Origin: Amycolatopsis aidingensis
GTDB lineage: Bacteria; Actinomycetota; Actinomycetes; Mycobacteriales; Pseudonocardiaceae
Length of the DNA: 64,000 nt
Reading direction: 5' to 3'
Assembly (NCBI RefSeq): GCF_018885265.1
Contig: NZ_CP076538.1
Coordinates: forward strand, 1,772,001 to 1,836,000
Position 1 is the stretch's first letter. Every line of letters starts with the position of its first letter. The translations under genes were made by a program, and so were the position numbers. Of the stretch, positions 1-7,598 are shown one piece after another. Below the pieces are notes generated by a model. It was not told the DNA's origin. It saw nothing but the letters and a program-made list of their open reading frames with translations, and did not search any database.

Positions 1-2
1 TG

Positions 3-302
3 CTGCTGTGCATGGCCCTGACGACCGAGGAGATCCACGCCGCGGTGGCCGAGATCGCCAGGGTCCTCGTGCCCGGCGGCGTGCTCGTGTACACGGCCCG
101 GCACACCGGCGACGCGCACTACGGCAGCGGCATCGCCCACGGCGACAACATCTTCGAGCACGGCGGGTTCGCGGTGCACTTCTTCGACCGGAACCTGGTC
201 GACACGCTCGCCGACGGCTGGCACCTGGGTGAGGTGCATGCCTTCGAGGAAGGCGAGCTGCCGCGCCGCCTGTGGCGGGTCACGCAGACCCGGCCGCGAT
301 AG
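3..302 (+). CDS. SAM-dependent methyltransferase, C-terminal part (5' end outside window)
   Basis: The reading frame is already open at the window edge (Leu-Leu-Cys before the first Met at 12), so only the last ~100 residues are present. The stretch EIARVLVPGGVLVYTARH is the usual post-motif-II region of class I methyltransferases, in which a helix is followed by an LxPGGxLxY strand. A typical closing strand and C-terminus follow (WRVTQTRPR, then stop). The glycine-rich SAM-binding loop lies off the window, so the substrate cannot be guessed. The gene ends 22 bp before the convergent espG gene. Confidence 0.7.
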   Translation: MLCMALTTEEIHAAVAEIARVLVPGGVLVYTARHTGDAHYGSGIAHGDNIFEHGGFAVHFFDRNLVDTLADGWHLGEVHAFEEGELPRRLWRVTQTRPR

Positions 303-324
303 GCCGGTCAGCGTGCCCCGAACA

Positions 325-1065
325 TCAGGCTTCGGCGGTGGCCAGCAGGGTCGCGGCGATCTCGTCGGTGTCGCGGGGGCGCAGGTTGACCGTGCGGCCG
401 TGCTCGCCGTCACCGAGGAAGGTGAGGATACGACCGTGGTCCACGAGGTCGAGCACAGGCAGCGGCAGGCTCCGCACGCACCGCCCGTCCGGCTCGCGCA
501 CCAGGACGTACAGCTGATGTACCGCGTCCCGTTCGGCGCTCAGCCACTCCCGTAGCTCCCCGGCCGGGTCGGACTTGGCGAGCACGTCCATCGGCGCGGT
601 CCCCTCGAACTCGGCCCTGCTGACGCTGACCGGGCGGACCGGTGCGGGCGGCACCTCGGGTAGCACGGCAAGGAACTCCTCCGGCCACCGCCGCGCGTCC
701 ACGGCGTCCAGCCAGGCCAGCCCGCCTTTGACGACGAGCCGCACGGCCCGCTCCTCCCGCATGGACACCAGGACGGCCTGGTCCCTGGCCGGGTCGGCGA
801 AACCGCTCCAGCAGTAGACCTCGCGGGCGCCGTCGGCCAGGGTGTGCAGCATCCGGCGGAACCGCGGGCTGAGGCGCCCGCCATCGGCGAGGCCGAGTTC
901 CTCGTACCACCGCGCGGAGAGCCGGGCCAGTTCGGCACGCACGGAGCCGCGAACGTAGCAGCCCTCGCTGCCGAGCACCGGATGCGGCTCGCCGAGCCCT
1001 TCCTCCGCCCAGGTGTGCAACAGCGCCAGCCGGGGTAACGGAACCGGCTGGTAGCCCTCGGTCAT
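325..1065 (-). CDS. ESX secretion-associated protein EspG family
   Basis: A 246-residue protein. The N-terminus (PLPRLALLHTWAEEGLGEPHPVL), the middle (GAREVYCWSG, then a strand-rich region with RAVRLVVKGGLAW) and the tail with DLVDHGRILTFLGDGEHG match the EspG fold. EspG proteins are cytosolic chaperones that bind PE/PPE-like or WXG substrates of type VII (ESX) secretion systems. Start: the ATG at 1065 overlaps the TGA of a short frame ending TIGGQTIGGQ, giving an ATGA junction that suggests translational coupling to a now-broken upstream gene. No ESX core genes (eccC, eccD, esxA/B) are in the window, so this is an orphan or a distal copy. The assignment rests on family resemblance without catalytic residues. 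Confidence 0.75.
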   Translation of the reverse strand: MTEGYQPVPLPRLALLHTWAEEGLGEPHPVLGSEGCYVRGSVRAELARLSARWYEELGLADGGRLSPRFRRMLHTLADGAREVYCWSGFADPARDQAVLVSMREERAVRLVVKGGLAWLDAVDARRWPEEFLAVLPEVPPAPVRPVSVSRAEFEGTAPMDVLAKSDPAGELREWLSAERDAVHQLYVLVREPDGRCVRSLPLPVLDLVDHGRILTFLGDGEHGRTVNLRPRDTDEIAATLLATAEA

Positions 1066-1205
1066 TGCCCGCCGATGGTTTGCCCGCCGATGGTGGGCGG
1101 GGCACCGCGAAGCCGGCCTCCGGGTCACGCAGCTTCTCGCCGGTCCCGAGCAGTGCGAAATGCTCGTCGCTGGCCTGGACGTACTTGCGTTCGTGCTCGG
1201 AGTCC
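1062..1205 (-). pseudogene. Remnant of a small gene that ended at espG
   Basis: One minus-strand frame reads EHERKYVQASDEHFALLGTG and then KLRDPEAGFAV. A different frame supplies the end ...PPTIGGQTIGGQ-stop, whose TGA overlaps the espG ATG. The terminal part contains two tandem copies of a 15-nt unit (accatcggcgggcaa). A single-base frame change would join the two parts into the C-terminus of one small protein, perhaps an ESX-associated partner of EspG. Its start is missing because the sequence runs directly into the DUF5753 regulator remnant. I cannot name the family. Confidence 0.35.
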
Positions 1206-1540
1206 TGCCTCGGTTTGCAACAACCCAGGAACCACCGTGGGCTGGAAGGACAGCAGGGTGGTGGCTCGGGACTCGACTTCGATCCAGCGGTCCAGCCACT
1301 CGTGCGCCACCTCGGGGGACACCAGCTCGGTCAGCAGGCGAGACAAATAGCCGTTGCTGCCGAGGATTTCCTCGCAGCGGGCGAGATCCTCGGTCTTGGG
1401 GGAACGGCGGCCGGTCTCCCACATGGCGATCAGCGACTACGACACGTAGGCCTGCCGGCAAGTGTCTCCTGGCTGAGACCGGCGGCATCACGTGCGAGCG
1501 CCAGCTCTCGTCCCCAGAACCTATGTGACGCAGCCGACAC
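1206..1540 (-). pseudogene. Broken HTH/DUF5753 (Scr1-type) transcriptional regulator
   Basis: Reading down from a GTG at 1540, the N-terminus VSAASHRFWGRELALARDAA followed by GLSQETLA is the start of an XRE-type helix-turn-helix. The rest, SLIAMWETGRRSPKTEDLAR and then a DUF5753 start with SFQPTVVPGLLQTE, continues the family pattern. The two parts are separated by a frame change after LAG and by an in-frame TAG at 1439-1437, where the family normally has Gln (YVS-Gln-SLIAMWE). After GLLQTE the DUF5753 domain, normally ~170 residues, is cut off and replaced by unrelated sequence. It therefore carries a nonsense change, a frameshift and a truncation. Intact relatives form pairs with small DUF397-type genes; none is recognised here. 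Confidence 0.75.
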
Positions 1541-1560
1541 CAGCGATCGAGGGAGTTGCC

Positions 1561-1752
1561 ATGCCGATGACCGAGCAGCACAGCGCGGCCGAGCGGGTCG
1601 CCACCGTTCTGGCCGGAAGGGGCCTGGTGGTGGGAGATCCGGATGCCTGCGGCCGGATGGCGACTCCCGGCGGCATGTTGCGGGTGAGCGCCTGGGGCGT
1701 CGAACTGTGGCTGCGCCCCACGGACGCGCGGCCGGGATGTCGGCGAGTATGA
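1561..1752 (+). CDS. Small protein of unknown function (63 aa), first of an overlapping pair
   Basis: ATG at 1561, preceded by gggagttgcc; the stop TGA at 1750-1752 overlaps the ATG of the next gene (ATGA). The product starts MPMTEQHSAAERVATVLAGR and continues with GLVVGDPDACGRMATPGGML and a VSAWGVELWLRP strand, so it looks like a small folded alpha/beta protein, not a shadow of a gene on the other strand. No family recognised. It diverges from the broken DUF5753 regulator; in many actinomycetes such regulators face tiny genes, so it may be what is left of that partner locus. An alternative is that this gene and the next are one gene split by a frameshift. Confidence 0.45.
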   Translation: MPMTEQHSAAERVATVLAGRGLVVGDPDACGRMATPGGMLRVSAWGVELWLRPTDARPGCRRV

Positions 1753-1973
1753 CAGTGCACCCCGACGAGATCGCGATGACCGCCATCGCCGGACTGGCCG
1801 TCACCAATCCCGGCCGGCCGGAGCGCGGCACGGTTTATGTGGACGACGAGCGGGAGTTGCTGTGGCTGGTCGATCCGGCCTACGGCCAGTTCGTCGCGGT
1901 CCCCGAGGTCGCCGAGACGGTGGCCGACGTGCTGCTGGCCACCGTCTCGGCCGCCCTGCCCCCGTTGCGGTAG
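1749..1973 (+). CDS. Small protein of unknown function (74 aa), second of an overlapping pair
   Basis: The ATG at 1749 overlaps the previous stop (ATGA); an in-frame ATG at 1737 is an alternative start. The protein reads MTVHPDEIAMTAIAGLAVTN, then a strand pair with TVYVDDERELLWLVDPA and a C-terminal helix with AETVADVLLATVSA. It is acidic and soluble, with no signal peptide, and I do not recognise the family. It ends 5 bp before the convergent cobN stop. The overlap implies co-expression with the 63-aa product; a split single gene is the competing explanation. Confidence 0.5.
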   Translation: MTVHPDEIAMTAIAGLAVTNPGRPERGTVYVDDERELLWLVDPAYGQFVAVPEVAETVADVLLATVSAALPPLR

Positions 1974-1978
1974 CCGGG

Positions 1979-4900
1979 CTACTCCTGGGCTTCCAGGTCG
2001 CCCTCGATCCGCAGGTACACCTCGCGCATCTGCTCCAGCAGGTCCGGATCGGGCTCGGCCCACAGGCCGCGGTCGGCGGCCTCGTTCAGCCGCTCGATGA
2101 TCCCGCGCAGCGCCCAGGGATTCGCCTTGCTGAGGAAGTCCTGGTTCTCCTTGTCCAGCACGTAGGACTCGGTCAGCTTCTGGTACATCCAGTCGTCCAC
2201 CACCCCCGCGGTGGCGTCGAAGCCGAACAGGTAGTCCACCGTGGCGGCCAGCTCGAACGCGCCCTTGTAACCGTGCTTGCGCATCGCGGCCAGCCAGCGC
2301 GGGTTGACTACCCTGGCCCGGAACACCCGCGCGGTCTCCTCGTTCAGCGTCCTGGTGCGCACCGCGTCCGGGGTGGTGCTGTCGCCGATGTAGGAGGCCG
2401 GTGCCGTCCCGGTCAGCGCGCGCACGGTGGCGATCATGCCGCCGTGGTACTGGAAGTAGTCGTCGGAGTCGGCGATGTCGTGCTCGCGGGTGTCGGTGTT
2501 CTTGGCCGCCACCACGATCCGCCGGTAGGAGTTCTCCATGTCCTCCCGCGCCGGTGCGCCGTCCAGATCGCGGCCGTAGGCGTAGCCACCCCACACCGCG
2601 TACACCTCGGCGAGGTCGGCGTCGTCGCGCCAGTTCCCGGAGTCCATCAGCGGCAGCAGCCCGGCCCCGTACGAACCGGGCTTGGAGCCGAAGATCCGGG
2701 TGGTGGCGCGCCGCTGGTCACCGTGCCGGTCCAGCTCGGCGCGGGTGTGGGCGCGGACGAAGTTCTCCGACTCGGGCTCGTCCAGCCCGGCCACCAGCCG
2801 CACCGCGTCGTCCATCAGGTCGATCACGTGCGGGAAGGCGTCCCGGAAGAAGCCGCTGATCCGCACGGTCACGTCCACCCTGGGCCTGCCCAGCTCGGCC
2901 AGCGGGATCGCCTCGATCCCGGTGACCCGCCGGGATGCCTCGTCCCACACCGGTTGCACACCCAGCAGCGCCAGTACCTCGGCCGCGTCGTCCCCCGCTG
3001 TGCGCATGGCCGAGGTGCCCCATACCGACAGTCCCACCGAGCTGGGCCACTGCCCGGTATCCTCGCGGTAGCGCTGCAGCAGCGAGTCGGCAAGCGACTG
3101 CCCGGTCTCCCAGGCCAGCCTGCTCGGGATCGCCCTCGGGTCAACGGTGTAGAAGTTGCGCCCGGTCGGCAGCACGTTCACCAGCCCGCGCAGCGGCGAC
3201 CCGCTCGGCCCTGCCGGAATGTAGCCGCCGTCCAGCGCGTGCAGCACCGCGTCCAGCTCACCGCTGGTGCCCGCCAGCCGGGGCACCACCTCGGCGGCCG
3301 CGAATCGCAGCACCTGCCGCACCGGTTCGGACTCCGCCTCCGGAACGGCGTCCACCGACCAGTCCGCAGCCTCCATCGCCTCGACCAGCTCGCGGGCCCG
3401 CTGCTCGATCTTGTCCACTGTGGAGGAATCGGCGTCCTCGCGCAGCCCGAGGGCCGAACGCAGGCCGGGCACCGCGCCCTGGTTGCCGCCCCACATCTGC
3501 TGCGCGCGCAGGATGGCCAGCACCAGGTTCACCCTGGCCTCGCCGGTCGGCGCCGCGCCGAGGATGTGCAGCCCGTCCCGGATCTGCGCGTCCTTCACCT
3601 CACACAGCCATCCGTCCACATGCAACAGGAAGTCGTCGAACTCCGCGTCGTGCGGCCGCTCGCTCACCCCGAGGTCGTGGTCCAGCTTGGCAGCCTGGAT
3701 CAGGGTCCAGATCTGCGCGCGGATCGCGGGCAGCTTCGCCGGGTCCATCGCGGAGATGTTGGCGTACTCATCGAGCAGCTGCTCCAGTCGCGCCATATCG
3801 CCGTAACTCTCCGCCCTGGCCATCGGCGGCACCAGGTGGTCGACGATGGTCGCGTGCACCCTGCGCTTGGCCTGTGCGCCCTCGCCGGGGTCGTTGATCA
3901 GGAACGGGTAGATCATCGGCAGGTCGCCGAGCACCGCGTCCGGCGCGCAGGAGGCCGAAAGCCCCGCGGTCTTGCCTGGCAGCCACTCCAGCGAACCGTG
4001 CTTGCCGAGGTGCACCACTGCATGCGCGCCGAACTCCTGCTCCAGCCAGCGGTAGGCGGCCAGGTAGTGGTGGCTTGGCGGCAGATCCGGGTTATGGTAG
4101 ATCGCCACCGGATTCTCCCCGAACCCGCGCGGTGGCTGGATCATCAGCACCAGGTTGCCCGCCTGTAGCGAGGCGAGCACGATCTCCCCATCGGGATCGT
4201 GCGTGGTGTCCACGTACAGCTCGCCCGGCGCCGGACCCCAGTGCTCGGTCATCTGCTCGCGCAGGTCCTGCGGCAGCTGGGCGAACCACTCGCGGTAGCG
4301 GGCGGCCGGGATGCGGATCGGGTTACCGGCGAGCTGTTCCTCGGTCAGCCACTCCGGGTCCTGCCCGCCAGCGGCGATCAGCGCATGGATCAGGGCGTCC
4401 CCGTCCGGCTGGTCGGTCCCGGTCGGCTCGACCCCGGGGAACGGCTCCGCGCCGAGGTCGTAGCCCTGCGCGCGCATCCGGCGCAGCAGCTCCACCGCAC
4501 TGGCGGGGGTGTCCAGGCCCACCGCGTTGCCGACCCTGGAGTGCTTGGTCGGGTAGGCCGAGAGCATCAGCGCGATCCGGCGCTGGGCCGGGGGAGTGTG
4601 CCGCAACCGCGCGTGCGACAGCGCGATCCGGGCCACCCGGCCCGCGCGCTCGGCGTCCGCCGCGTAACGGGGCAGGCCGTCGTCGTCCATCTCCTTGAAC
4701 GAGAACGGCACGGTGATCAGCCGCCCGTCGAACTCCGGCACCGCCATCTGGTTGCCAGCGTCCAGCGGGGAAAGGCCCTCGTCGTTGTCCAGCCAGGTCT
4801 CCCGGTCGCTGGTCAGGCAGAGCGCCTGCAGGATCGGGATGTCCAGCGCGGCCATCTCGGCGATGTCCCAGGATTCGTCGTCCCCGCCGGCACCGGCCTG

Positions 4901-5560
4901 CGAGGGCCGGGTCCCGCCCGCGGCGAGCACGGTGACCAGCAGGGCATCGGCCTTGCGCAGCTCGTCCATCATCGCGGGCTCGCGGTTGCGCAGCGAGGCG
5001 CAGTAGACCGGCAGCGGGCGCCCGCCGGCGCGCTCCACCGCGTCCGCCAGCACGTGCACGAACGCGGTGTTCCCGGAAAGGTGGTGCGCCCGGTAGTACA
5101 GGATCGCGACCACGGGCCCCTCGGCCCGCGACTCGGGGCGCTCCAGCACGCCCCACTCCGGCTGCCGGATGGGCGGCTCGAAACCGTCCCCGGTGAGCAG
5201 CAGGGTGTCGGAGAGGAACCGGTGCAGCTGGGTGAGGTTCTCCGGGCCGCCCTGCGCGAGGTAGGCATGTGCCTCGGTGGCGATGCCCGCCGGTACCGAG
5301 GACAGCTTCATCAGCTCCGCGTCCGGGGCCTGCTCGCCGCCGAGTACCACCACATGCTTGCCGCTGGCCCGCACCTGGTCCAGCCCCTCCTGCCAGGCGC
5401 GCTCGGAGCCGAGGATGCGCACCACCACGATCTGTGCCTCGGCCAGCAGGCCGGGCAGCTCGGCGAGGTCGAGGCGGGCCGGGTTGGCCATCCGGTAGCC
5501 TGCCTCGCTCGCGCGGGCACTCAGCAGATCTGTGTCCGAAGTGGACAGCAACAGGATCAT
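1979..5560 (-). CDS. cobN: Cobaltochelatase large subunit CobN
   Basis: A 1193-residue protein of the CobN/ChlH family, which binds hydrogenobyrinic acid a,c-diamide and, with an ATPase partner, inserts cobalt in the aerobic B12 pathway. Visible family marks are the N-terminal VVRILGSERAWQEGLD region, QAGNLVLMIQPPRGFGENPV, the core HAVVHLGKHGSLEWLPGK near residue 510, LINDPGEGAQAKRRVHA, and the C-terminal DDYFQYHGGMIATVRAL. Length is normal for CobN. Start: ATG at 5560 with ggaggag a few bases upstream, directly after a cobalamin riboswitch that is expected to shut it off when B12 is plentiful. The likely ATPase partner is the chelatase gene at 16.1 kb, which carries a second riboswitch. Confidence 0.96.
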   Translation of the reverse strand: MILLLSTSDTDLLSARASEAGYRMANPARLDLAELPGLLAEAQIVVVRILGSERAWQEGLDQVRASGKHVVVLGGEQAPDAELMKLSSVPAGIATEAHAYLAQGGPENLTQLHRFLSDTLLLTGDGFEPPIRQPEWGVLERPESRAEGPVVAILYYRAHHLSGNTAFVHVLADAVERAGGRPLPVYCASLRNREPAMMDELRKADALLVTVLAAGGTRPSQAGAGGDDESWDIAEMAALDIPILQALCLTSDRETWLDNDEGLSPLDAGNQMAVPEFDGRLITVPFSFKEMDDDGLPRYAADAERAGRVARIALSHARLRHTPPAQRRIALMLSAYPTKHSRVGNAVGLDTPASAVELLRRMRAQGYDLGAEPFPGVEPTGTDQPDGDALIHALIAAGGQDPEWLTEEQLAGNPIRIPAARYREWFAQLPQDLREQMTEHWGPAPGELYVDTTHDPDGEIVLASLQAGNLVLMIQPPRGFGENPVAIYHNPDLPPSHHYLAAYRWLEQEFGAHAVVHLGKHGSLEWLPGKTAGLSASCAPDAVLGDLPMIYPFLINDPGEGAQAKRRVHATIVDHLVPPMARAESYGDMARLEQLLDEYANISAMDPAKLPAIRAQIWTLIQAAKLDHDLGVSERPHDAEFDDFLLHVDGWLCEVKDAQIRDGLHILGAAPTGEARVNLVLAILRAQQMWGGNQGAVPGLRSALGLREDADSSTVDKIEQRARELVEAMEAADWSVDAVPEAESEPVRQVLRFAAAEVVPRLAGTSGELDAVLHALDGGYIPAGPSGSPLRGLVNVLPTGRNFYTVDPRAIPSRLAWETGQSLADSLLQRYREDTGQWPSSVGLSVWGTSAMRTAGDDAAEVLALLGVQPVWDEASRRVTGIEAIPLAELGRPRVDVTVRISGFFRDAFPHVIDLMDDAVRLVAGLDEPESENFVRAHTRAELDRHGDQRRATTRIFGSKPGSYGAGLLPLMDSGNWRDDADLAEVYAVWGGYAYGRDLDGAPAREDMENSYRRIVVAAKNTDTREHDIADSDDYFQYHGGMIATVRALTGTAPASYIGDSTTPDAVRTRTLNEETARVFRARVVNPRWLAAMRKHGYKGAFELAATVDYLFGFDATAGVVDDWMYQKLTESYVLDKENQDFLSKANPWALRGIIERLNEAADRGLWAEPDPDLLEQMREVYLRIEGDLEAQE

Positions 5561-5584
5561 GACGCGGTGGTGCTCCTCCCGGGG

Positions 5585-5745
5585 GTGTCCTCGCCCCCGC
5601 TCGCGGGCTCACGTCGGCCGGAGTTCCTGGCTCCCGGGCGTGCACACCCGGTCACAGTCGCGGGACGGCCCCGGGCTTGCACCGGGTTCCTCCACTGCCG
5701 ACGCGCGTTGGTCGACGTTCACTCTCCGGTCACAGCGGTACCCGA
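5585..5745 (-). promoter_or_regulatory. Cobalamin riboswitch upstream of cobN
   Basis: On the minus strand the region 5705-5610 contains, in order, ggaacccggtgcaagcccgg, ccgtcccgcgactgtgacc and gggagccaggaactccggcc. These are the three conserved blocks of the adenosylcobalamin riboswitch, the last being the B12 box. Downstream, at 5600-5580, is a hairpin gggggcgaggacaccccc, immediately before the ribosome binding site ggaggag of cobN. That position suggests control of translation initiation. The outer limits of the element are approximate. Confidence 0.93.
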
Positions 5746-5786
5746 GTCAAGGTGACGTTGGCTCGGGAGGAGGCGGGGGCGTCTCT

Positions 5787-5792
5787 TAGAGT
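5787..5792 (+). promoter_or_regulatory. Candidate -10 box of a leaderless cobG transcript
   Basis: TAGAGT lies seven bases before the ATG at 5800, the spacing expected when transcription starts at or next to the start codon. A clear -35 box is not evident. If correct, the cobG-cobH-cobIJ mRNA has no leader and so no riboswitch. Confidence 0.4.
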
Positions 5793-5799
5793 GATGGGC

Positions 5800-6978
5800 A
5801 TGCCCTCTCCCGCTCGTACCCGCGCTGACGCCTGCCCAGGCGTGCTGGCCACGCATGACGCGGCCGACGGCGCGCTGGCGCGGGTGCGGCTGCCCGGCGG
5901 CATGATCGGCGCGGCCCAGCTGCGCGCACTCGCCGGGGTGGCCGAGGAGTTCGGCGATGGTGCGGTGCATCTCACATCCAGGGCGAACGTGCAGCTACGC
6001 GGGCTACCCGCGGCGGAACCCGCGCTCGCCAGACGGCTGACCGAGGCGGGCCTGCTGCCCGGGACGGAGCACGAGCGGGTGCGCAACTACCTCGCCTCGC
6101 CAGCCAGCGGCCACTTCGGTGGCCTGCTGGACGTGCGGGAACAGGTGCGCGAGCTGGACCGGGCGGTCCTGGCCAGCCCCGCACTGGCCGGGCTGCCCGG
6201 CCGCTTCCTGTTCGCACTGGACGACGGGCGTGGTGACGTGGCGGCCGAGGGCGCCGACCTGTGCTGGCGGGCGCTGGACGCCGAGACCGGTGCACTGCTG
6301 CTGGCCGGGATCGATCACGGACTGCGGGTGCCAGCCACCCACGCGGTCCCGGCGCTGGTCACCGCGGCGGAGACCTTCCTCACCGCGCGTGGCGAGGGTG
6401 AGCAGGCGGCCTGGCGGCTCCGGGAGCTGCGGGACTCCGCGGAGATCGTGTCCGCGCTGGCCGGGTTCGCCGCGCGTGCCGAACCGGTCACGCTGCCGGT
6501 GACACCGGGACTGGAGCCCGGCCGGTACGCCCAGCACCGGGGCGGGTACGCGACCTGCGTGGCTCCGGTTTTCGGGCGGCTGCCTGCCTCCGTGCTGCGG
6601 CTGGTCGCCGAGCTGGTCACCGAGGCCGTGGTGACCCCGTGGCGCACCCTGCTGCTGCCGGACTGCGCGGAGACCGGGGTGCTCGCACGTGCCGGGCTGG
6701 TGGTGACCGCCGCCGAGCCCGCGGCCGGGATCAGCGCCTGCATCGGCCATCCGGGCTGCGCGAAGTCCCATGCCGACGTCCGGGCCGACGCGCGGGCGGT
6801 GCTCCCGGTGCTGCCGCCGGGAACCCGGGCCCATTTCGCCGGCTGCGAGCGGCGGTGCGGGCGGCCCCGTGGCGAGCACGCCGACGTGCTCGCCGAAGGG
6901 AACGGCTACCGGGTGGACGGTAGCTGGGTACCGACCGCCGAGCTCGCGGATTCATTGGTAGAGAAAGGGACAGTGTGA
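5800..6978 (+). CDS. cobG: Precorrin-3B synthase CobG
   Basis: A 392-residue protein of the sulfite/nitrite reductase ferredoxin-like family. CobG is the oxygen-dependent precorrin-3B synthase of the aerobic B12 route. The N-terminal ferredoxin-like half contains GDGAVHLTSRANVQLRGL. The C-terminal Fe-S/sirohaem half has ISACIGHPGCAKSHADVRAD and HFAGCERRCGRP, supplying four Cys spaced as in this family. Start: ATG at 5800 (another at 5794) fits the TAGAGT -10 box; the family homology begins at DACPGVL soon after. The frame is open further upstream to 5677, but that part is antisense to the cobN riboswitch. The stop overlaps cobH (GTGA). Confidence 0.9.
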   Translation: MPSPARTRADACPGVLATHDAADGALARVRLPGGMIGAAQLRALAGVAEEFGDGAVHLTSRANVQLRGLPAAEPALARRLTEAGLLPGTEHERVRNYLASPASGHFGGLLDVREQVRELDRAVLASPALAGLPGRFLFALDDGRGDVAAEGADLCWRALDAETGALLLAGIDHGLRVPATHAVPALVTAAETFLTARGEGEQAAWRLRELRDSAEIVSALAGFAARAEPVTLPVTPGLEPGRYAQHRGGYATCVAPVFGRLPASVLRLVAELVTEAVVTPWRTLLLPDCAETGVLARAGLVVTAAEPAAGISACIGHPGCAKSHADVRADARAVLPVLPPGTRAHFAGCERRCGRPRGEHADVLAEGNGYRVDGSWVPTAELADSLVEKGTV

Positions 6979-7598
6979 TCGACTACATCCGGGACGGGGC
7001 GGAGATCTACCGCCACTCCTTCGCCACCATCCGGGACGAGGCCGACCTCGGCATCCTGCCCGATGACCTCGCGGTGGTCGCGGTGCGGATGATCCACTCC
7101 TGCGGGATGGTCGACCTGGTCGAGGACCTGCGCTACTCGCTGGAGGTGGTGGAGGCCGGCCGGGCCGCGCTGGAAGCGGGGGCGCCGATCCTGTGCGATG
7201 CCGAGATGATCGCCAGCGGGATCACTCGGAAGCGTTTGCCCGCGGCCAACGAGGTGATCTGCACGCTGTCCGACCCGAGTGTGCCCGGACTCGCCGAGCG
7301 GATGGGCACCACCCGCTCGGCCGCAGCGCTCGAGCTGTGGCGGGACCGGCTCGCCGGTGCGGTGGTCGCCGTGGGCAACGCGCCGACCGCGCTGTTCCGC
7401 TTGCTGGAGCTGATCGAGGAGGGCGCGGGGGTGCCCGCCGCGATCATCGGCGTGCCGGTGGGCTTCGTCGGTGCCGCCGAGTCCAAGACCGAGCTGGCGC
7501 ACCGGGCACCCGCCCCGTACCTGGTGGTCCAGGGCCGCCGCGGCGGCAGCGCGCTGGCGGTGGCCGCGGTGAACGCGATCGCCACGGAGGTGGAGTGA
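6975..7598 (+). CDS. cobH: Precorrin-8X methylmutase CobH
   Basis: A 207-residue CobH/CbiC family enzyme that moves the C-11 methyl group to C-12, giving hydrogenobyrinic acid. Typical motifs are YIRDGAEIYRHSFATIRDEA at the N-terminus, VVAVRMIHSCGMVDLV with the conserved His, APILCDAEMIASGITR, NAPTALFRLLELI, and PVGFVGAAESKTEL. Start GTG at 6975, overlapping the cobG stop by 4 bp. The stop shares one base with the cobIJ ATG (TGATG). Normal length, no anomaly. Confidence 0.96.
   Translation: MIDYIRDGAEIYRHSFATIRDEADLGILPDDLAVVAVRMIHSCGMVDLVEDLRYSLEVVEAGRAALEAGAPILCDAEMIASGITRKRLPAANEVICTLSDPSVPGLAERMGTTRSAAALELWRDRLAGAVVAVGNAPTALFRLLELIEEGAGVPAAIIGVPVGFVGAAESKTELAHRAPAPYLVVQGRRGGSALAVAAVNAIATEVE

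Noticed and set aside
5677..5799. Longer N-terminus for CobG from an ATG at 5677
   Set aside because: This part is antisense to the cobN riboswitch and the added residues show no CobG resemblance; a -10 box and ATG at 5800 fit better.
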